A program made the translations under genes and the position numbers. Below, in pieces: positions 47,323 through 59,689 of a stretch of DNA of 64,000 nucleotides. Origin of the DNA: Cliona cf. orientalis (lineage: Eukaryota > Porifera > Demospongiae > Clionaida > Clionaidae); contig OZ005694.1 of the NCBI GenBank assembly GCA_963930775.1, positions 6,503,054-6,567,053 of the forward strand, read 5' to 3'. Positions within the stretch are counted from its first letter, which is position 1. The number at the start of each line of letters is the position of its first letter. The notes under the pieces are model-generated. The model searched no databases, was not told the origin of the DNA, and saw only the letters and a list, made by a program, of their open reading frames with translations.

Positions 47323-47462
47323 CTACTCATCAAAATACCATTTTAATTTATCTTTGAGTCTTATTGGAAGTGGTAGTCTATCAACTTCATCACCACTCTT
47401 TAGCCAACTTGATAGTCTTTCCAGGCACAGCTCTTCAAGGTTTATAGCACCATACTCTGTAA
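47323..47462 (-). CDS. Exon 7: SOCS box and stop
   Basis: 140 bp, entered in phase 1. LEELCLERL (BC box) and VDRLPLPIRLKDKL (Cul5 box) are intact; stop TAG at 47325-47323. Confidence 0.85.
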
Positions 47463-50400
47463 CTGTAGATGGGTGCATGGTGAGAAAATAAAATTATGGG
47501 TGAGAGGGAATGTAGTCAATAATTATCCTTATAGATTATGGCAGTTCAGCAGTATCTATAGCTATTGGCTGCGACTCTCAAGCCGAACATCCAGAGTCCA
47601 ACAGGCATCATTCGACCTCCATCCCCATACCGTAGGACAGCTTTTAATTGCGTAGTTTAATGATTGCGTTCTAGTCAAGTCTGGCCAAATTGCGAATCCA
47701 ATAATTGCGATGGACGACCCCGTACCGTGCTGTAGTATACGTGCACGTTAAACTTTATGTTTGCGAATCTATTAATTACGAAACGTAGAAAAACTCGTAA
47801 TTCACAATTATTAATAGATACTCGCAATTAAAACCTGACCTACGGTATCACAAAGCTACAAGGCCAAGACTCAGACCAATAATAATTATTATACATGTAC
47901 ATGCATAGCTACTAGCACCATGAACATCAAACCTTGTACTACAGAACTTGCAGACATATATCCAACAAGTCTCAGCATATTATTATTATATTATGTCCCT
48001 TTGTTAAACAATTAATACTACTATTGATTGGGGAATTAGTGCTTGAGTATATGTGCAAAGCCTAAATACCATGCTAAGCCTTGGCTATAGATACAATTAA
48101 TGTACAATACGTTTCAATTATTAGAGTGAGCCATGAAACATAATAAATTTTGCAGGGTCACCTTCAACAAAAATGAAATTTAGGTAGTGGCATAAATCAT
48201 TTACAATCATGTATAGGTGTGTGTACATACACTAGATGTGACTACTGTAACACTCACCTGCTTTGGTGATAACTGTAGCAACACAGCGGCCAAAATGGTC
48301 CACAACGGCATAGATATCAGTGTCTCTGGTGTAGATGTTCTTTGCTGCTATGCCTTGACTTTCACCATTCACAGTGAACTCCAATACTCCATCAGATTCT
48401 TGGGATAGACGTAACCCAACACAATCTCCCTCACGTAAATCACGTAAATCAACGTAGCCATAGCTGGACTCCTCTCTAGGAGTGACAAGGTTATTGTATA
48501 GGCTCGGGTCAAACCACACACAATGGTATTCAGCAACAAAGGAATTAGTAGGGATACCAGGACCAGATTCAATCGGCACACCTTTCTTACACCTTCTTAT
48601 TCCCAATGCTAGAGATCCACTCCATTTTGCTCCATATGTCACCATTTTCACCTCAAACTCTGCCACTCCTTTAAGAGGTTGTGCTCCATATGCTACTCCA
48701 CCCATGAACTCATATTCAGGGCTCACCCTCTCAGCTCCTAGTCCATTATTGGTAATTCGAATGTATTTTCCCGCAGCACTGTGGTAGCCAAATTGAATGT
48801 CTTTGTTTGGTGTTGACTCATCTGTATCTGACTCTGACAGAGGATCTTGTAGTCTTCTGGTTTGGTCTTCCTCCACTAGCACACTGCCTGATAGTAAAAG
48901 AAAAGTATATACATGTAAGTAACTTGATGTATGTCCACCCACATGACTCTTATCTGCATTAATAATGTACGTATCTGTTAATTAATTTTAGAAGGCTCAC
49001 TCATAAAAAATTCATTATGCTCCCCATATACAAGCCCCTCTCGTTTTTGATTTGCATAATAATTATGTCCCTTCTTTATTAGATAGCCAAGCAAAAGCAA
49101 CACTGCTATTCATTATATGAATGGCTTCTCTCATTTGTGTGTATGAATTGTATTATTATATTATTATGACATTGTGCATACATGACAGTACATGTAGTTG
49201 TGGTGGTATGTTGCATTCAGGTATGTACATGTGTTAGTGTGAGTGATATTTGTGTTAGAGAGTGACTGATTGCATTTGATTTGCTAGGCTTGAACCAGAG
49301 GAGGTTGGTCACGGATTCTAATTAGAGTGCGTTTGCCACAGGCTGCAATGTACACACACTCAACCCAGGTCAACCTGCTGAGTCAGCCAAACAATATATT
49401 ACATATGATATGCGATAATAAAATGCACATTCCGTGAAAATCGTGACCAACCTCCTCTGGGCTTGAACCTAGCAATATTAAAAAATCAGGTGAAGTTGAT
49501 ATCAGATGATCCCTTATAAGGCATGATCCCCCCACCCCCACCCCCACCAAATTGGAATAATATTATTCTTGCATGTGTAGTTCATTAGTAGTTCATTAAA
49601 AATAATGCTATTGTATCTTCAATAATATTATTATTATACCACACTAAAGAGCATTGTGAAGTAATGAAACTAGTGTTGTGTATATTATTCCTAGGGAAAC
49701 CCCTGACCCTGTGTTTATTTGACAAATAATTCATCAATAGCTGAATGGAATGAAGCACTATCATACAAATCCTCGTAGCTAACATAATTTACATTAGCTG
49801 CACATAACAAGCCAAACCAGCAACATAATTAGCAGTAGCACAATAGAGAAATGATATACATTTATTTTACAGCAATGGCATGCCTCACCAGAACGCATTG
49901 ACAAGCTAAATTTTCGACAAAAAGGCACACATGTACAGTGACACATACAATAACATTATACATGTATCTTCATAAAGCCTGATGGTACATACATGTAAAA
50001 TTGTTCTACATTTGCATAAACCACGTAGCACAGCAATAGACACACTCATCAACTCACTTACTACCTACACTGTTAACCCTACAGCACATGAACCGAGGGT
50101 TAATGATGTTTTCCCCAGCATAATTACTGATACATTATTATTATGCCTTCATATCCCACTATTTTTATGATGTGGGAATGGGACAAAGCCAAAAGATCAG
50201 ACTCTAACCACACCCGCCCAGTAAATTCCTTAATCATATCTCCAGCCAGGTTTACATGTATAATTATAGTGGTGACACAATGATGATCATCCTAATAAAA
50301 TTAGATACCGTATGGCGGGTAATTTTCGTGGGGTGCTAGTTTTCATTATTTTTGTGGTTGATTTGGCATTATGAAATTTTTACACCCACAAAATTAATTT

Positions 50401-53400
50401 TGAGGGCCTTTTTGAACTTTCCATTGAAAATTAGCACCCACGAAAATTACCCGTCATACGGTAGGTAGCTTAACACGACTTACATTGTACCTCCCATAAC
50501 AACAAATAGAGTATGCTTGTGGGTCCATGTCTGTACAAACTCATTCATACCATAATAATTAATTCTTAGGTGTATATCCATCATTGAATCATCAGTGCTT
50601 CCTTCAAACTTGATAGTGGGTGGATCAAACCTTCTTCCTTTTAGGGTTATCTTGATGTGATAGTCCAGCAGCTGATGTTGCAGGTCTTCATGGTCACTCT
50701 CCCTCCAAATGTCAGAAGCTCTAATCTATTGAAAAGGGTAATTATTAACAGCAAAGAAATTATTTCATACGATATACAAGGGAGGGAGTATGTAGCTAGC
50801 TATCCACCTGTACTTCATCCAATACTTTGATGTGTCATTGCTAGCAACCTCCCACCGACCTCAAGGCTTTCCCACAAATTCAGAGTATAGGACAGTATTC
50901 TTGTTCATTTTGGCCAAAGATCAAAGGCCTTAACATTCCTGACCACATCAAAGGGAAATGACTACAGGTTGAGTGGTGCACCACTGCAGTGCCCCTAGGG
51001 AAACCCCAGGAGCATCAATTGAAGGGACCAGCCCCTGCTACCGATACATTAACTATTAATTTTAGATGTACACTGCTAGGACCTATTGCTAAAGTGATTG
51101 CTCCCATGAAAGTTTCCCACTATACGGTATGCACATACAACTGCTGGGATTGATTTGGGTGCTCATGAAAACACATTCACCCGTTTAAATATCAGTAAAT
51201 AAATCCATCATCCCTCTTAGTTCCTCGGCACATTGCCTTTGCGCCCTAGCCTCTAAGATTTCTAAACACTATATAGTGGCACCTGACATCTGCTAGCTAT
51301 CCATTGAGATATGTTACCATTCCATGTTCAGGCTCCACTGCAGTGATGTGTGGGTTCTTCTCTGGCACAATGACTCTTAAAGATCCACCTGAACTGGCCG
51401 TCAAATCAAATCTAAAAGTTTTGATACAGAATTGCTCGTCATCATCGTCGTGGACTTTGTGTTTGCGTCGCAATTTCAAAATCTACAAGTTAAACATCAA
51501 TAAGTAAACAATTCAAGAGCCAACTGAGGAATGCTACTTTACCTTGAGAGCTGTGTAATGAAAATGAGCATCGATGTAGACTTCATGAATGTCACCGGAT
51601 GACTTTACTGACACAGCAAGAGAGTAGAGAGCATCAACACTGGCACCAGCTTGCTGTGGTGGACTCTCAACCTGCATGGGAGATATTCCTATAAAAATTT
51701 GGATCTTCTAAGATCATTCAATTGTATGTCACACTTGGCGATTTGGCAAATTCAAATTAGTCAATTTAATGCACATACATTTTTAGACGATTTCGATGGT
51801 CGGATTTTATTACGAATCACTCAGGTGCCTAGATCTCCAGATCTGACAATTTTCATGCATAGACAAAACCAAAAATAAAATGTTTGCCCTTTGCTACGCA
51901 TGTGTGCGCACACCACAGGATGGCAATAAAATCTTCAATATTGGTCTTGGCATAAAAGTGTGATAAAAATTAATGCATGTAGGTAAGATATAGAATTAGA
52001 GAACAAATACTTCCATAAATTCCCGCTACCATGCATGATATATAATACATACTCTAAAAGTAAATTTTGTATGCTTACATGAGTGAATGCTGATAGAGGC
52101 CCCGTAGCTGATGATGTCATACATTCAGCTGTGGTATTCCTCTGATACAGTGCCCTCTCACCCAGCGACAGCTCAAGAATCTGTTCACTCTGAAAAAATG
52201 TCGTGTCAATCTGGCTCATTGCTGCTGTTAATTCCTGAACAACCACAGTAGGGATAAACCACACAGCGATAAAAGAATTGGCAGATTCTACAGCTACCAG
52301 GATGGAAATTGAGATAAACTCTGACAGTCGTAGTTCACTATAAAACAGATTTCGAAAGTAGTCCAGCTTTTCGAGAGTGTACGACTTGGGATCATCTGCA
52401 AATTTTGCTCGTAACATTTTGTGATCAATTTGTGGCTTTTTGAGGCCAGGCCAGTTGTGTTTCAGTTCATCAATAGTTGTGCGTTTCTTGAACAATTGCA
52501 CTTGTTCTGCATAAGTCGTCACATCTTTCTTCAAACCAGGGCTACCGAACTTCATTACTAGATGGTGAAGTAATTTATAATCAATGAATGTGAACAATGG
52601 ATTGAGGCGATTAAACAGGTTGTGAATGACTTTAATTATTCTTCTCTAATTCGGGCAACAAGTTCTGGATCGTACTTTCATACTCCATCCTGAATGTAAA
52701 TGGCAATCTTGTCAATGCCCGCAACACTTGGTCAATCGAAATACCTCCTTTTGACAATTCATTTACCAGGCGTTCATGAAGGCAGTCAAACTCCTCTATC
52801 AATGTTTCAATCCATCTGGGCACATCCAGTGGACACGCTGAATTACAGAAATATGACTTAGTGATTATACATATCTGCACGTGTACTCCTTCCACAGAGC
52901 ACATCATATAACTCTGCTCCCCCTCCCCCCCCCCCCCCCCCCCCCCCCCCCCACCCCACAGGGCAATTTAATGTACATGTAACTTTCACAAGCACTATTC
53001 CGGCCTCAAACTCCATAATATAATATAGAGAGTTCAGTAAAGCACATGCATATATGCCCCGTGAGCATCCTGCAGTGCATCTACATGTATCAGAGTTTAC
53101 CTACCTAGCACACTAGGTTGTGCATGAGCAAAAAGCACAAGGCATAGGCGGCGGAAGGAAGCTTTGACTGGGGGAGGGGGGGGAGCAAAGTACATGAGAA
53201 ACTTTTTGGGGCTCGCCCTTTAAGTGAAGTTCAAAGGTCATTCGTGTCGATTGGTGGTGCTGCTATACTGTCAGAAACAAAGAAATGGTGGAAAATGTGC
53301 ACTGTAATCGATTCTTGAAGCAATTCTAGGCAGCTTTTGTGATAAAATATTATTTGTTATGAAAAGTAGCTACTTTATGATATCACTAGCTTGGATTATT

Positions 53401-55357
53401 TTTGGGGGGCAATGCCCCCCCTCCCATCTCTGAATGTGGGGGGTGGAGGGAGCCACCCTGCTCCCCTGTTCCGCCACCTATGCAAGAGGGTGAATTTGAT
53501 AGGCGTGGCCAATAAAAATGCACTTTTACGATGTTCATGGGCGTTACCAAACGATTCAATCCATAACAGAGCAAATTTTCGACGATTTCGTTGTGCTTAT
53601 GAGTGACTACATGTACATGTAGATCTCGATATAATTATGGCAATTTTCATGCTGATACAGATAAACTAACAGACAGAACCAATTACTTTACCCGTTATTG
53701 TGCATGCACGCATGGGGTAATATTTATAAACAGTTTGTCAAGTCCTAAATTATACGCAGTGGCTAGTGATCCAGCAGCCCGACAACCATTACCAACACTA
53801 TTGATCCGGCAGAAATACTAAAAATTTTTCAGAAAAAAGGAGCTGACAAGAAACTGAAATAAGCTGAAGGAGAAGCTGCTCAGGTAATCTAAGGACTGGG
53901 TACACGCGCGCCACACAGGCGTCACGTGCGCGCAATATACTTCAATACGTTTAGTCACATGATCGCCATATAGTAGCTGTACAAAGGCAGAGGTTGGCTG
54001 AGGTGGCGATGAAGACGCTTAGCTATGAAGATATCTCCGTTGTACGAAGCGAGTAACGACGATTTTAAGCCATACTGCCCTGGGGCAGGAAGAACTGTTG
54101 AACGAGACGGGAGATATTCAGGTAAATAACCCTCGTGTGACCTTAGGTTTATCACACATTGGGGCATTCCCGCTCAGTACGATGACAGATCAACTTGCCC
54201 CAGTCGTATTTATTAGTTAGGCATATAAACTTTATTTAAGGCCTAGAGAGACAGTCGTCCAGATTGATCTTCACCGCCGCCTTTTGCGATCTTGTCTTCA
54301 GAATAGCCTTTACGCATGACGTCACCAGGAGGCAGCTAATTAATGGGCGTGGCCATTAATTAGTTTGCGGTTAGAGAAATGGTTGGTCCATCTTATGGTG
54401 CAACTTCCTTGTTCACAACATGTAGTGTTCTGGAGATATGGTGGCTAAAGTTACAGCTAAAATCATGCTCTGAAATGGGTGTCCCAGTCCTTAGACCGCC
54501 TGAGTGGATTCGAATCCATACCATCGACTACAGAACCCACACACGCTGTCATTACACCACCACTGCCACCACTGCCACCGCTGGCGCCGCGTATATCAAT
54601 AACAATGATACTAATGTAGTACATCACCCTGCAATACAGACCCTGGAAACTAACCCTGCTAACCATACCGTAGCCGAAACCCAACCCTATACCTACATGT
54701 ACCTACCCTGCCAAACTACTAACTAACCCTGCTAACCATACCATAGCCAGAATCCAGCCCTACCTACCATACCAAACGTATAGTCACCTATAGCCTATGT
54801 ATATAATTATAGCCGGCAGTCCCAGCCACTTTCGGGGTCTGGGACTGCTGGCCTGGACCTATAGCATTGGAAAAGGTCATCCGGCTGCCGGACCAATAGC
54901 CACTGCGTAAATTATATGTACCTGGAGAACTTGATCCACTTCGGTGCTGTTGAGCCTGATGCTGCTGGTCACTTCCAGAGGGTATTTCCCAGTTGGTAAT
55001 ACTTCCTGACAGTGGTACCAGGCTCAAAGTCGACTTAAACTTGGCACACAGAAACTCCACGAGATCACAGCGTTGTCGATGATGCAAAACGCTAGCTAGC
55101 TTCAGGTACGTGGCTTTCTTGCCTTCCCTCTTGCCCCAGGTATCCAACAGAGCTATTCTGCAGAGCTCTTGGCTAGAGTTCTCGCGATTTATGTCTCGTA
55201 GTTTCTCCAAGGTGAACTCGAGGTAACGCCCAGTCATCTCCCAATCGTCAAGCTTCACGGCAACCTCGTCTCGGACCCTCGCCGGACACTCCTTGTCGAG
55301 ATCCGTGGGTTTTAAACCGTGTCGGGACAAAATCTCCTCCAAACTAGCACTGGACAA
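47323..55357 (-). CDS. Death-domain/NHR/SOCS-box adaptor gene, minus-strand paralogue (7 exons, one frameshift)
   Basis: Exons are 55357-54922, 52847-52079, 51671-51543, 51482-51318, 50725-50551, 48887-48258 and 47462-47323. Phases match the plus-strand copy exon by exon. The predicted product is about 800 residues: death domain, helical domain, exons 3-5 module, NHR, SOCS box. Exon 2 is 769 bases, 14 longer than its partner, and the frame shifts near 52640 between PELE and KVIHNL. That makes this copy a recent pseudogene unless it is a sequence error. Everything else is open. It is expected to act in the cytoplasm as a Cul5-ligase adaptor. Confidence 0.8.
47629..47847. mobile_element. Mariner-like MITE (TACCGTAGG ends)
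   Basis: 219 bp, TACCGTAGGACAG to CTGACCTACGGTA. Same family as 5196-5406. It lies in intron 6 of the minus-strand gene and is absent from the other paralogue. Confidence 0.8.
47848..48257 (-). other. Intron 6 of the minus-strand gene
   Basis: No coding signal. It matches the first part of the plus-strand gene's intron 6. Confidence 0.5.
48258..48887 (-). CDS. Exon 6: NHR domain
   Basis: 630 bp, two codons longer than the partner (QES before DGVLEFT). NHR landmarks are FGYHSAAGKYIRITNNG, WSGSLALGIRR, LREGDCVGLRLS, LEFTVNGESQG and IYAVVDHFGRCVATV. The WSGSLxLG strand is closer to canonical NHR than in the plus copy (LTSLRFG). Confidence 0.85.
48888..50305 (-). other. Intron 5 of the minus-strand gene
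   Basis: AT-rich, with one hAT-type MITE (49296-49460). No exons. It matches parts of the plus-strand intron 5. Confidence 0.5.
49296..49460. mobile_element. hAT-type MITE (CAGAGGAGGTTGGTCACG ends)
   Basis: 165 bp with 18-base inverted ends and an exact 8-bp target duplication GCTTGAAC (49288-49295, 49461-49468). Confidence 0.85.
50306..50463. mobile_element. MITE with TACCGTATGGCGGGTAATTT ends
   Basis: 158 bp, nearly a full hairpin, closing AAATTACCCGTCATACGGTA. A shorter relative of 40154-40608. Confidence 0.85.
50551..50725 (-). CDS. Exon 5
   Basis: 175 bp, phase 0 to 1. IRASDIWRESDHEDLQHQLL and RFDPPTIKFEGSTDDS are conserved. Confidence 0.85.
51318..51482 (-). CDS. Exon 4
   Basis: 165 bp, phase 0. 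It has an acidic insert (HDDDDEQ) relative to the plus copy and keeps SLRVIVPEKNP. Confidence 0.8.
51543..51671 (-). CDS. Exon 3
   Basis: 129 bp, phase 0. VESPPQQAGASVDALYSLAV differs from the plus copy at few residues. Confidence 0.85.
52079..52847 (-). pseudogene. Exon 2 with frameshift
   Basis: It starts after TAATTCAG and ends ACTCAT before GTAAGC, both as in the partner. Downstream of the shift the frame carries FTFIDYKLLHHLVMKFGS and FADDPKSYTLEKLDYFRN, well conserved. Near 52640 the partner's 8-base stretch is replaced by 12 bases, giving the shift and a TAA. Confidence 0.75.
52848..54921 (-). other. Intron 1 of the minus-strand gene
   Basis: It holds a C run (about 52922-52952), a hAT-type MITE (53153-53482) and, on the plus strand at 54025-54121, a short open stretch with a GTAAAT donor that could be noise. 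Near 54450-54570 there is a tRNA-promoter-like sequence, and CCCTGCTAACCATACC-type repeats occur at 54650-54780. No exon was recognised. Confidence 0.45.
53153..53482. mobile_element. hAT-type MITE (CATAGGCGGCGGAA ends)
   Basis: CATAGGCGGCGGAA at the left and TTCCGCCACCTATG at the right, 330 bp apart. The flanks CAAGG and CAAGA are a near 5-bp repeat. Confidence 0.7.
54922..55357 (-). CDS. Exon 1: death domain
   Basis: The exon has 145 codons from the ATG at 55357 to an AG before GTACAT. Residues about 20-108 form a death-domain-like six-helix pattern: VRDEVAVKLDDWEMTGRYL, then SSQELCRIALLDTWGKREG with the central Trp, and ATYLKLASVLHHRQRCDLVE. A Ser/Gln-rich linker follows (SGSDQQHQAQQHRSG). 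Death domains mediate homotypic assembly in signalling complexes. Reading past 54922 to 54788 is intron. Confidence 0.8.
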
Positions 55358-55403
55358 AAAGTGAAATTTCCTGCACTACAGAAAACGTACAGTGGATGTC
55401 CAA

Positions 55404-55560
55404 GTGAAGTTTCCTGTACTTTTTTTGTACATGCACTCATGAAGTATACTGCACAGTTTCATAGGCTAGTGGGGAGTGAAGTTTCCTGTACGTTTTTTGT
55501 ACATGCACTCATGAAGTATACTGCACAGTTTCTTAGGCTAGTGGATAGATCATGTGTCAT
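55404..55560. repeat. Two ~78-bp tandem units upstream of the minus-strand gene
   Basis: GTGAAGTTTCCTGTAC, TTTTTTGTACATGCACTCAT and TAGGCTAGTGG recur in order twice, with a partial unit before. They lie within 200 bases of the death-domain ATG, so they could affect its promoter. Confidence 0.75.
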
Positions 55561-55733
55561 TCATATTCTGTGTACACATGAAACTTGATGTCTTGTGTTA
55601 TCTGTGCTGGTGGATACATGAAGTGTCACTAACATTTCATTCACACATTCTCCCAATACATAATTATGATGCAAGAAGTGGTTGGGCCCGCTCTCTACTC
55701 ATACAAGGCTACCTGCTGAATGATGAGACATCT

Positions 55734-56052
55734 CTCAGTGCCACAGCTCTCTGGCTGGGCTCATCGTTGCCCCCACAAGCTCCCTTCTCACCCAAGGCTA
55801 CCTGCCGAAAGATGGAACATCTTGACAGGCTGCTGCCGAAAGATGAGACATCTTGACAGCTCTCTGGCTGGGCTCATCGTTACCCCCAAAAGCCAGAGTC
55901 TGTTCTCACCCAAGGCTACCTGCCGAAAGATGAGACATCTTGACAGGCTGCTGCCGAAAGATGAGACATCTTGACAGCTCTCTGGCTGGGCTCATCGTTG
56001 CCCCTCTCTTCTCACACAAGGCTACCTGCCGAAAGATGGGACATCTTGACAG
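55734..56052. repeat. Tandem repeat (~125-bp units), interrupted
   Basis: Units combine TCTCTGGCTGGGCTCATCGT, ACCCAAGGCTACCTGCCGAA and AGATG.GACATCTTGACAG. The array resumes at 57642-57685 after a 1.6-kb insertion. Confidence 0.8.
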
Positions 56053-57641
56053 GGCGAATTTTTTTTTTGGGCCCACTTTCGACTTAGACTTTCGCAGAAT
56101 CCAGGGTTAAAGGTCATGATGGGTGCGTTTAACCCTTTGCTGACGCAAGTGCGCCTGCAGCATAAACTTCGACCTTGACTACATAAATTTAATTTGATTG
56201 AGCAGCAGGAAAGAAAAGAAGGGTTTATCTTGTGATGATCACTGAATCGGGCCACGTAAGCTTATGCATAATTGCAGGTACAAACGGCCTCGCCAAATTT
56301 ATACAGATCTGATCTCAGCATGATTGCCTTGTACCATAGTCTATGCTTGTACCTACACTGTGCGTAGACCTTCCTATGCCAGTGCACACAGTTTATTAGC
56401 ACCAACACTCGTAGCTAACGAGCCTGGATTATTTAATATGCTGATTCAATGTAGGGGTGGGCACCCAGACCATAGGCTAACAATACCCGGTACTAGCCAC
56501 TTCAACTATATATATCACCGAGTCATGATTTTTCTGGAATCTGGAATCTGTGGATAATTTGGCAGATCATGAATAAAAATCATTGAAAAGCAGCTACTAT
56601 ACACTACCTCACCTTCAATACAATATTATTATTACATTTATACTTTATTGCCAACCATTACTTTACATAGCTATTAGGGTGGAGATACATTCATTCAATG
56701 TGGATCTATTTATGGTTTATCAGACTGTTTTAATAGACTTTCAACTAGATGCATCATAGTAAAGCAATGATAGCATGTTGCATTGACAGAAGCAGCAAGA
56801 AGACAGCAAATACAACATGAGAGTGTACACGAGAAATGCAAGGCAATCCTCAGTATGTCAATGCATCTAGTGACCAAGACTCAGAGGGCCAGCCCACAGG
56901 TGTGAAGAGCCACTGGGTACTAGACTGTCGATAGTCATCACTTTTGAAGAGACATTTTAATGGTGTGGTGTCAAGTTTTCCTTGCATAAAAATCTTCATG
57001 AATAATGAATTATTCAATCCGTGAGGCTTTTGCCCCTGCAATCTGCATAAAGGTTATGTGAACTTGGCTATCAACTGATATCATCTCTATAAATAATGCA
57101 CCTATCAATGTATTGCCCCACCTATAGACCACCCCACTATATAGCAAAAGGTTGGGATTTGATTGTGTTTGACCAATAAAAATGCCCCGGATCAGGGGGA
57201 TTTGTTCAATATTTACGGATAGTAGGGGGAAATATAGTCCTAATGGGGGCATTTGATCTTAGCATTTGCTCCAGAGGAGAGGTAATCGACTTCACATAGG
57301 TCAAATCCCCCACCCTTGCCCGTGGGGTGGTAGCTACCTGGGGCAATACCTTGAAGCCCAATCACCCCCCCCCCCCCCCCCAAACTTAGGACCAGAGCTT
57401 TTATTATTTGAGGTGAATTTCAAACAATACTCACTTAAGTCAGTCCCACACAGCGTGAAAAAGCAGCCATTTCATGTCTTTGAGCTGATAACTCGAGTCC
57501 AGGTCATGCAGGTGAAAGTTCATACAGCTCTGCCCGTGTTGCACTGAAGTCAGCAAAGGGTTAAACGCACCGATTTAACCTTTGACCCTGAAGTCCGCGA
57601 AAAGTCTAAGTCGAAAGTGGGCCCAAAAAAAAAATTCGCCT
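56053..57641. mobile_element. 1589-bp inverted-repeat element in the tandem array
   Basis: The ends GGCGAATTTTTTTTTTGGGC and the exact inverse are part of about 95-base inverted repeats running to AACCCTTTGCTGAC. A 7-bp repeat TTGACAG flanks it (56046-56052, 57642-57648). No transposase frame was recognised in the interior; a C run lies near 57366. Confidence 0.8.
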
Positions 57642-57685
57642 TGACAGGCTGCTGCCGAAAGATGAGACATCTTGACAGCTCTCTT

Positions 57686-59475
57686 CTTGTCTCATTTAAT
57701 ACTCTCACTCACTCATGCAATCTCTCTGGCCCTCTTCATCTTCGAAGCTTCTTGTATGATATGGGCGGAGTCCAAGCATGGGCCCTAACGATCACGTGAC
57801 ATGCATGTGCCATTCATTTCAAATTGTGCTGATGCAGCGCTTAGTCTCGTCCTAGATGAAGCTGTATCCCGCTGTTCGTAGTATGGCACTGTGACAAGCT
57901 TCCAGATCGACATGCAAAAGCAAAATGTGAGAAATGTGGTATACTGTAATAACTGGCAAGATCTACATAATTATTTTTAATACCTTTATACACAGGATGA
58001 TGGTGTGTCACTGACTCAGGCTGCCACCGTTTTTGTGACAGTATTATGACCTATCATGAGTGACTTGAAAGCAATTAGGCCTCAGTTATTATCTGGTAAG
58101 TTGATAGAATAACTATAAAACAGTTTAAACCATACAAAATAATTTACCAGGTGAACCAGTGAGCCCGGCTGTGCTGTGTGGTGTTAGTAGCCTGGAAGTT
58201 TGGAGCTATTCAGTACCAGACGGTTGCTTTGAGGTACATGTGGCTTTACATCAAAATTATATAATTGGTAAGTTCATAATGTTACATGTGAGGCTATTGA
58301 ACTTTATTTTTGGAAAATTGTACCATGTACAAAGTATAGCTGCCTATAGAGCAACTGTGCGTGATGTCATCACCCAATACAAATCACTTCTGCATGGCAA
58401 ACTGTCACGGTACGAATGTGTGCCATACTTAAGCCATAACTCTCCCAGAATTACTGAATGTGTACAATGTATGCCACAGATTAATGTACTGACCTTGTGT
58501 GTATTTATTTCTCAATACAGAGTGAATGTGACCAACCAGAAGCTACCAGAAGCTATGTGAACTCGATATGTAACTAAAGGTTGAACATATTTAGTAACTG
58601 TGTACATAATATGACTGTACTATAGTGTTGCTTTATAGTGATACTATGTATGCTGTATTTTTGTAGTGTATTGTGATTTGTTGGAAACTATTGATTTCAT
58701 GTATTTTTTCGTCAGGATACCTGATATGTCCTTAAATATTTCCTACAGTATGATAATTCATAAATCCTCTGGTACATGATCTGTGTAGGAAATTCAGCCC
58801 TATCCTCTACCTGAGACGCTACCTAAAATGTGTAGTTTCCTGTAGTATGGATAAGTGAAAGGGACATCATGTGCCCTTCATGTTTTGTATACAAAAACTG
58901 TGTTAGGAAATCTCTCTCTTAGTCCAGTGTAGGACCTGCTTCACTCACAATAGGACTGATCGACGCCATGGTGATTCCTAAGGCTTATGGATTGCTCGCC
59001 ACACCCATAAAACCCGAATTTGGGGGTGTGGTGCACCGACATTATTGGCGACCATTTCCTATTGACTATGGCTACAAATCCATCCATGGCCAGATACTTA
59101 CGCTTACAACTCACTGTTTGTGGAACAGAAGAGATATAATAGTTAATGAGATGGTATTATGATACTCATATATACCATTGATGTTTTAGACCAGCTAGGC
59201 CATGGTCTATGGCACCTCATGGTCAGTGGTCAGTACCGGGCACTGAATTTGATTGTAAATTGGAAACCAAAATACATTTCCATGATTTCTTGATGATTGA
59301 GACTAGTATATTAATTTAATAACAGTGAAACAAGAGTGATAGTCTGCATGCTTGTAAATAATAATATTGTGAACTTACAAATTTAATAATAAAATTACAC
59401 TAATAGCTATAGCTACTAGCTACATCATGCAATAATTATTGTGCCGAGGTAGTCCTCCAGCCTGAGAGTGTCTCC
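57686..59475. other. No gene recognised
   Basis: Plus-strand frames at 58159-58560 and 58968-59162 have no motif I recognise. Bases 58690-58920 loosely resemble the TTTCCTGTA-type repeats upstream of the adaptor gene. It could contain small exons of an unknown gene. Confidence 0.35.
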
Positions 59476-59689
59476 ATTATTGGAATCCTGGAAGTAAGCC
59501 TGCCACACTAGAAGTTTACGCTTGATAATTAAAAAGACTTCCAACCACCATTTTCACCTGGGAAAGAGTGGAGGGGGAGAGAGAGAGTAAGAGAGAGAAA
59601 GGGAGAGGGGAAGGAGTTTCAATCAATAATGTTCTTGCTGCATGTATAAAAGCTTAATAGGTAATTTTACTACAAACTGTTCATCTTAC

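Noticed and set aside
54025..54121. Possible first exon on the plus strand ending in a GTAAAT donor
   Set aside because: Short, no homology recognised, and antisense within intron 1; no partner exon was found.
58159..58560. 133-codon plus-strand frame
   Set aside because: No recognisable motif, and it crosses sequences that look like splice donors; not supported as a gene.
59457..59510. Apparent coding continuation of sulfotransferase copy C (DSNNGDTLRLEDYLG)
   Set aside because: It lies beyond the end of the segmental duplication and does not match copy A's exon end; treated as chance.
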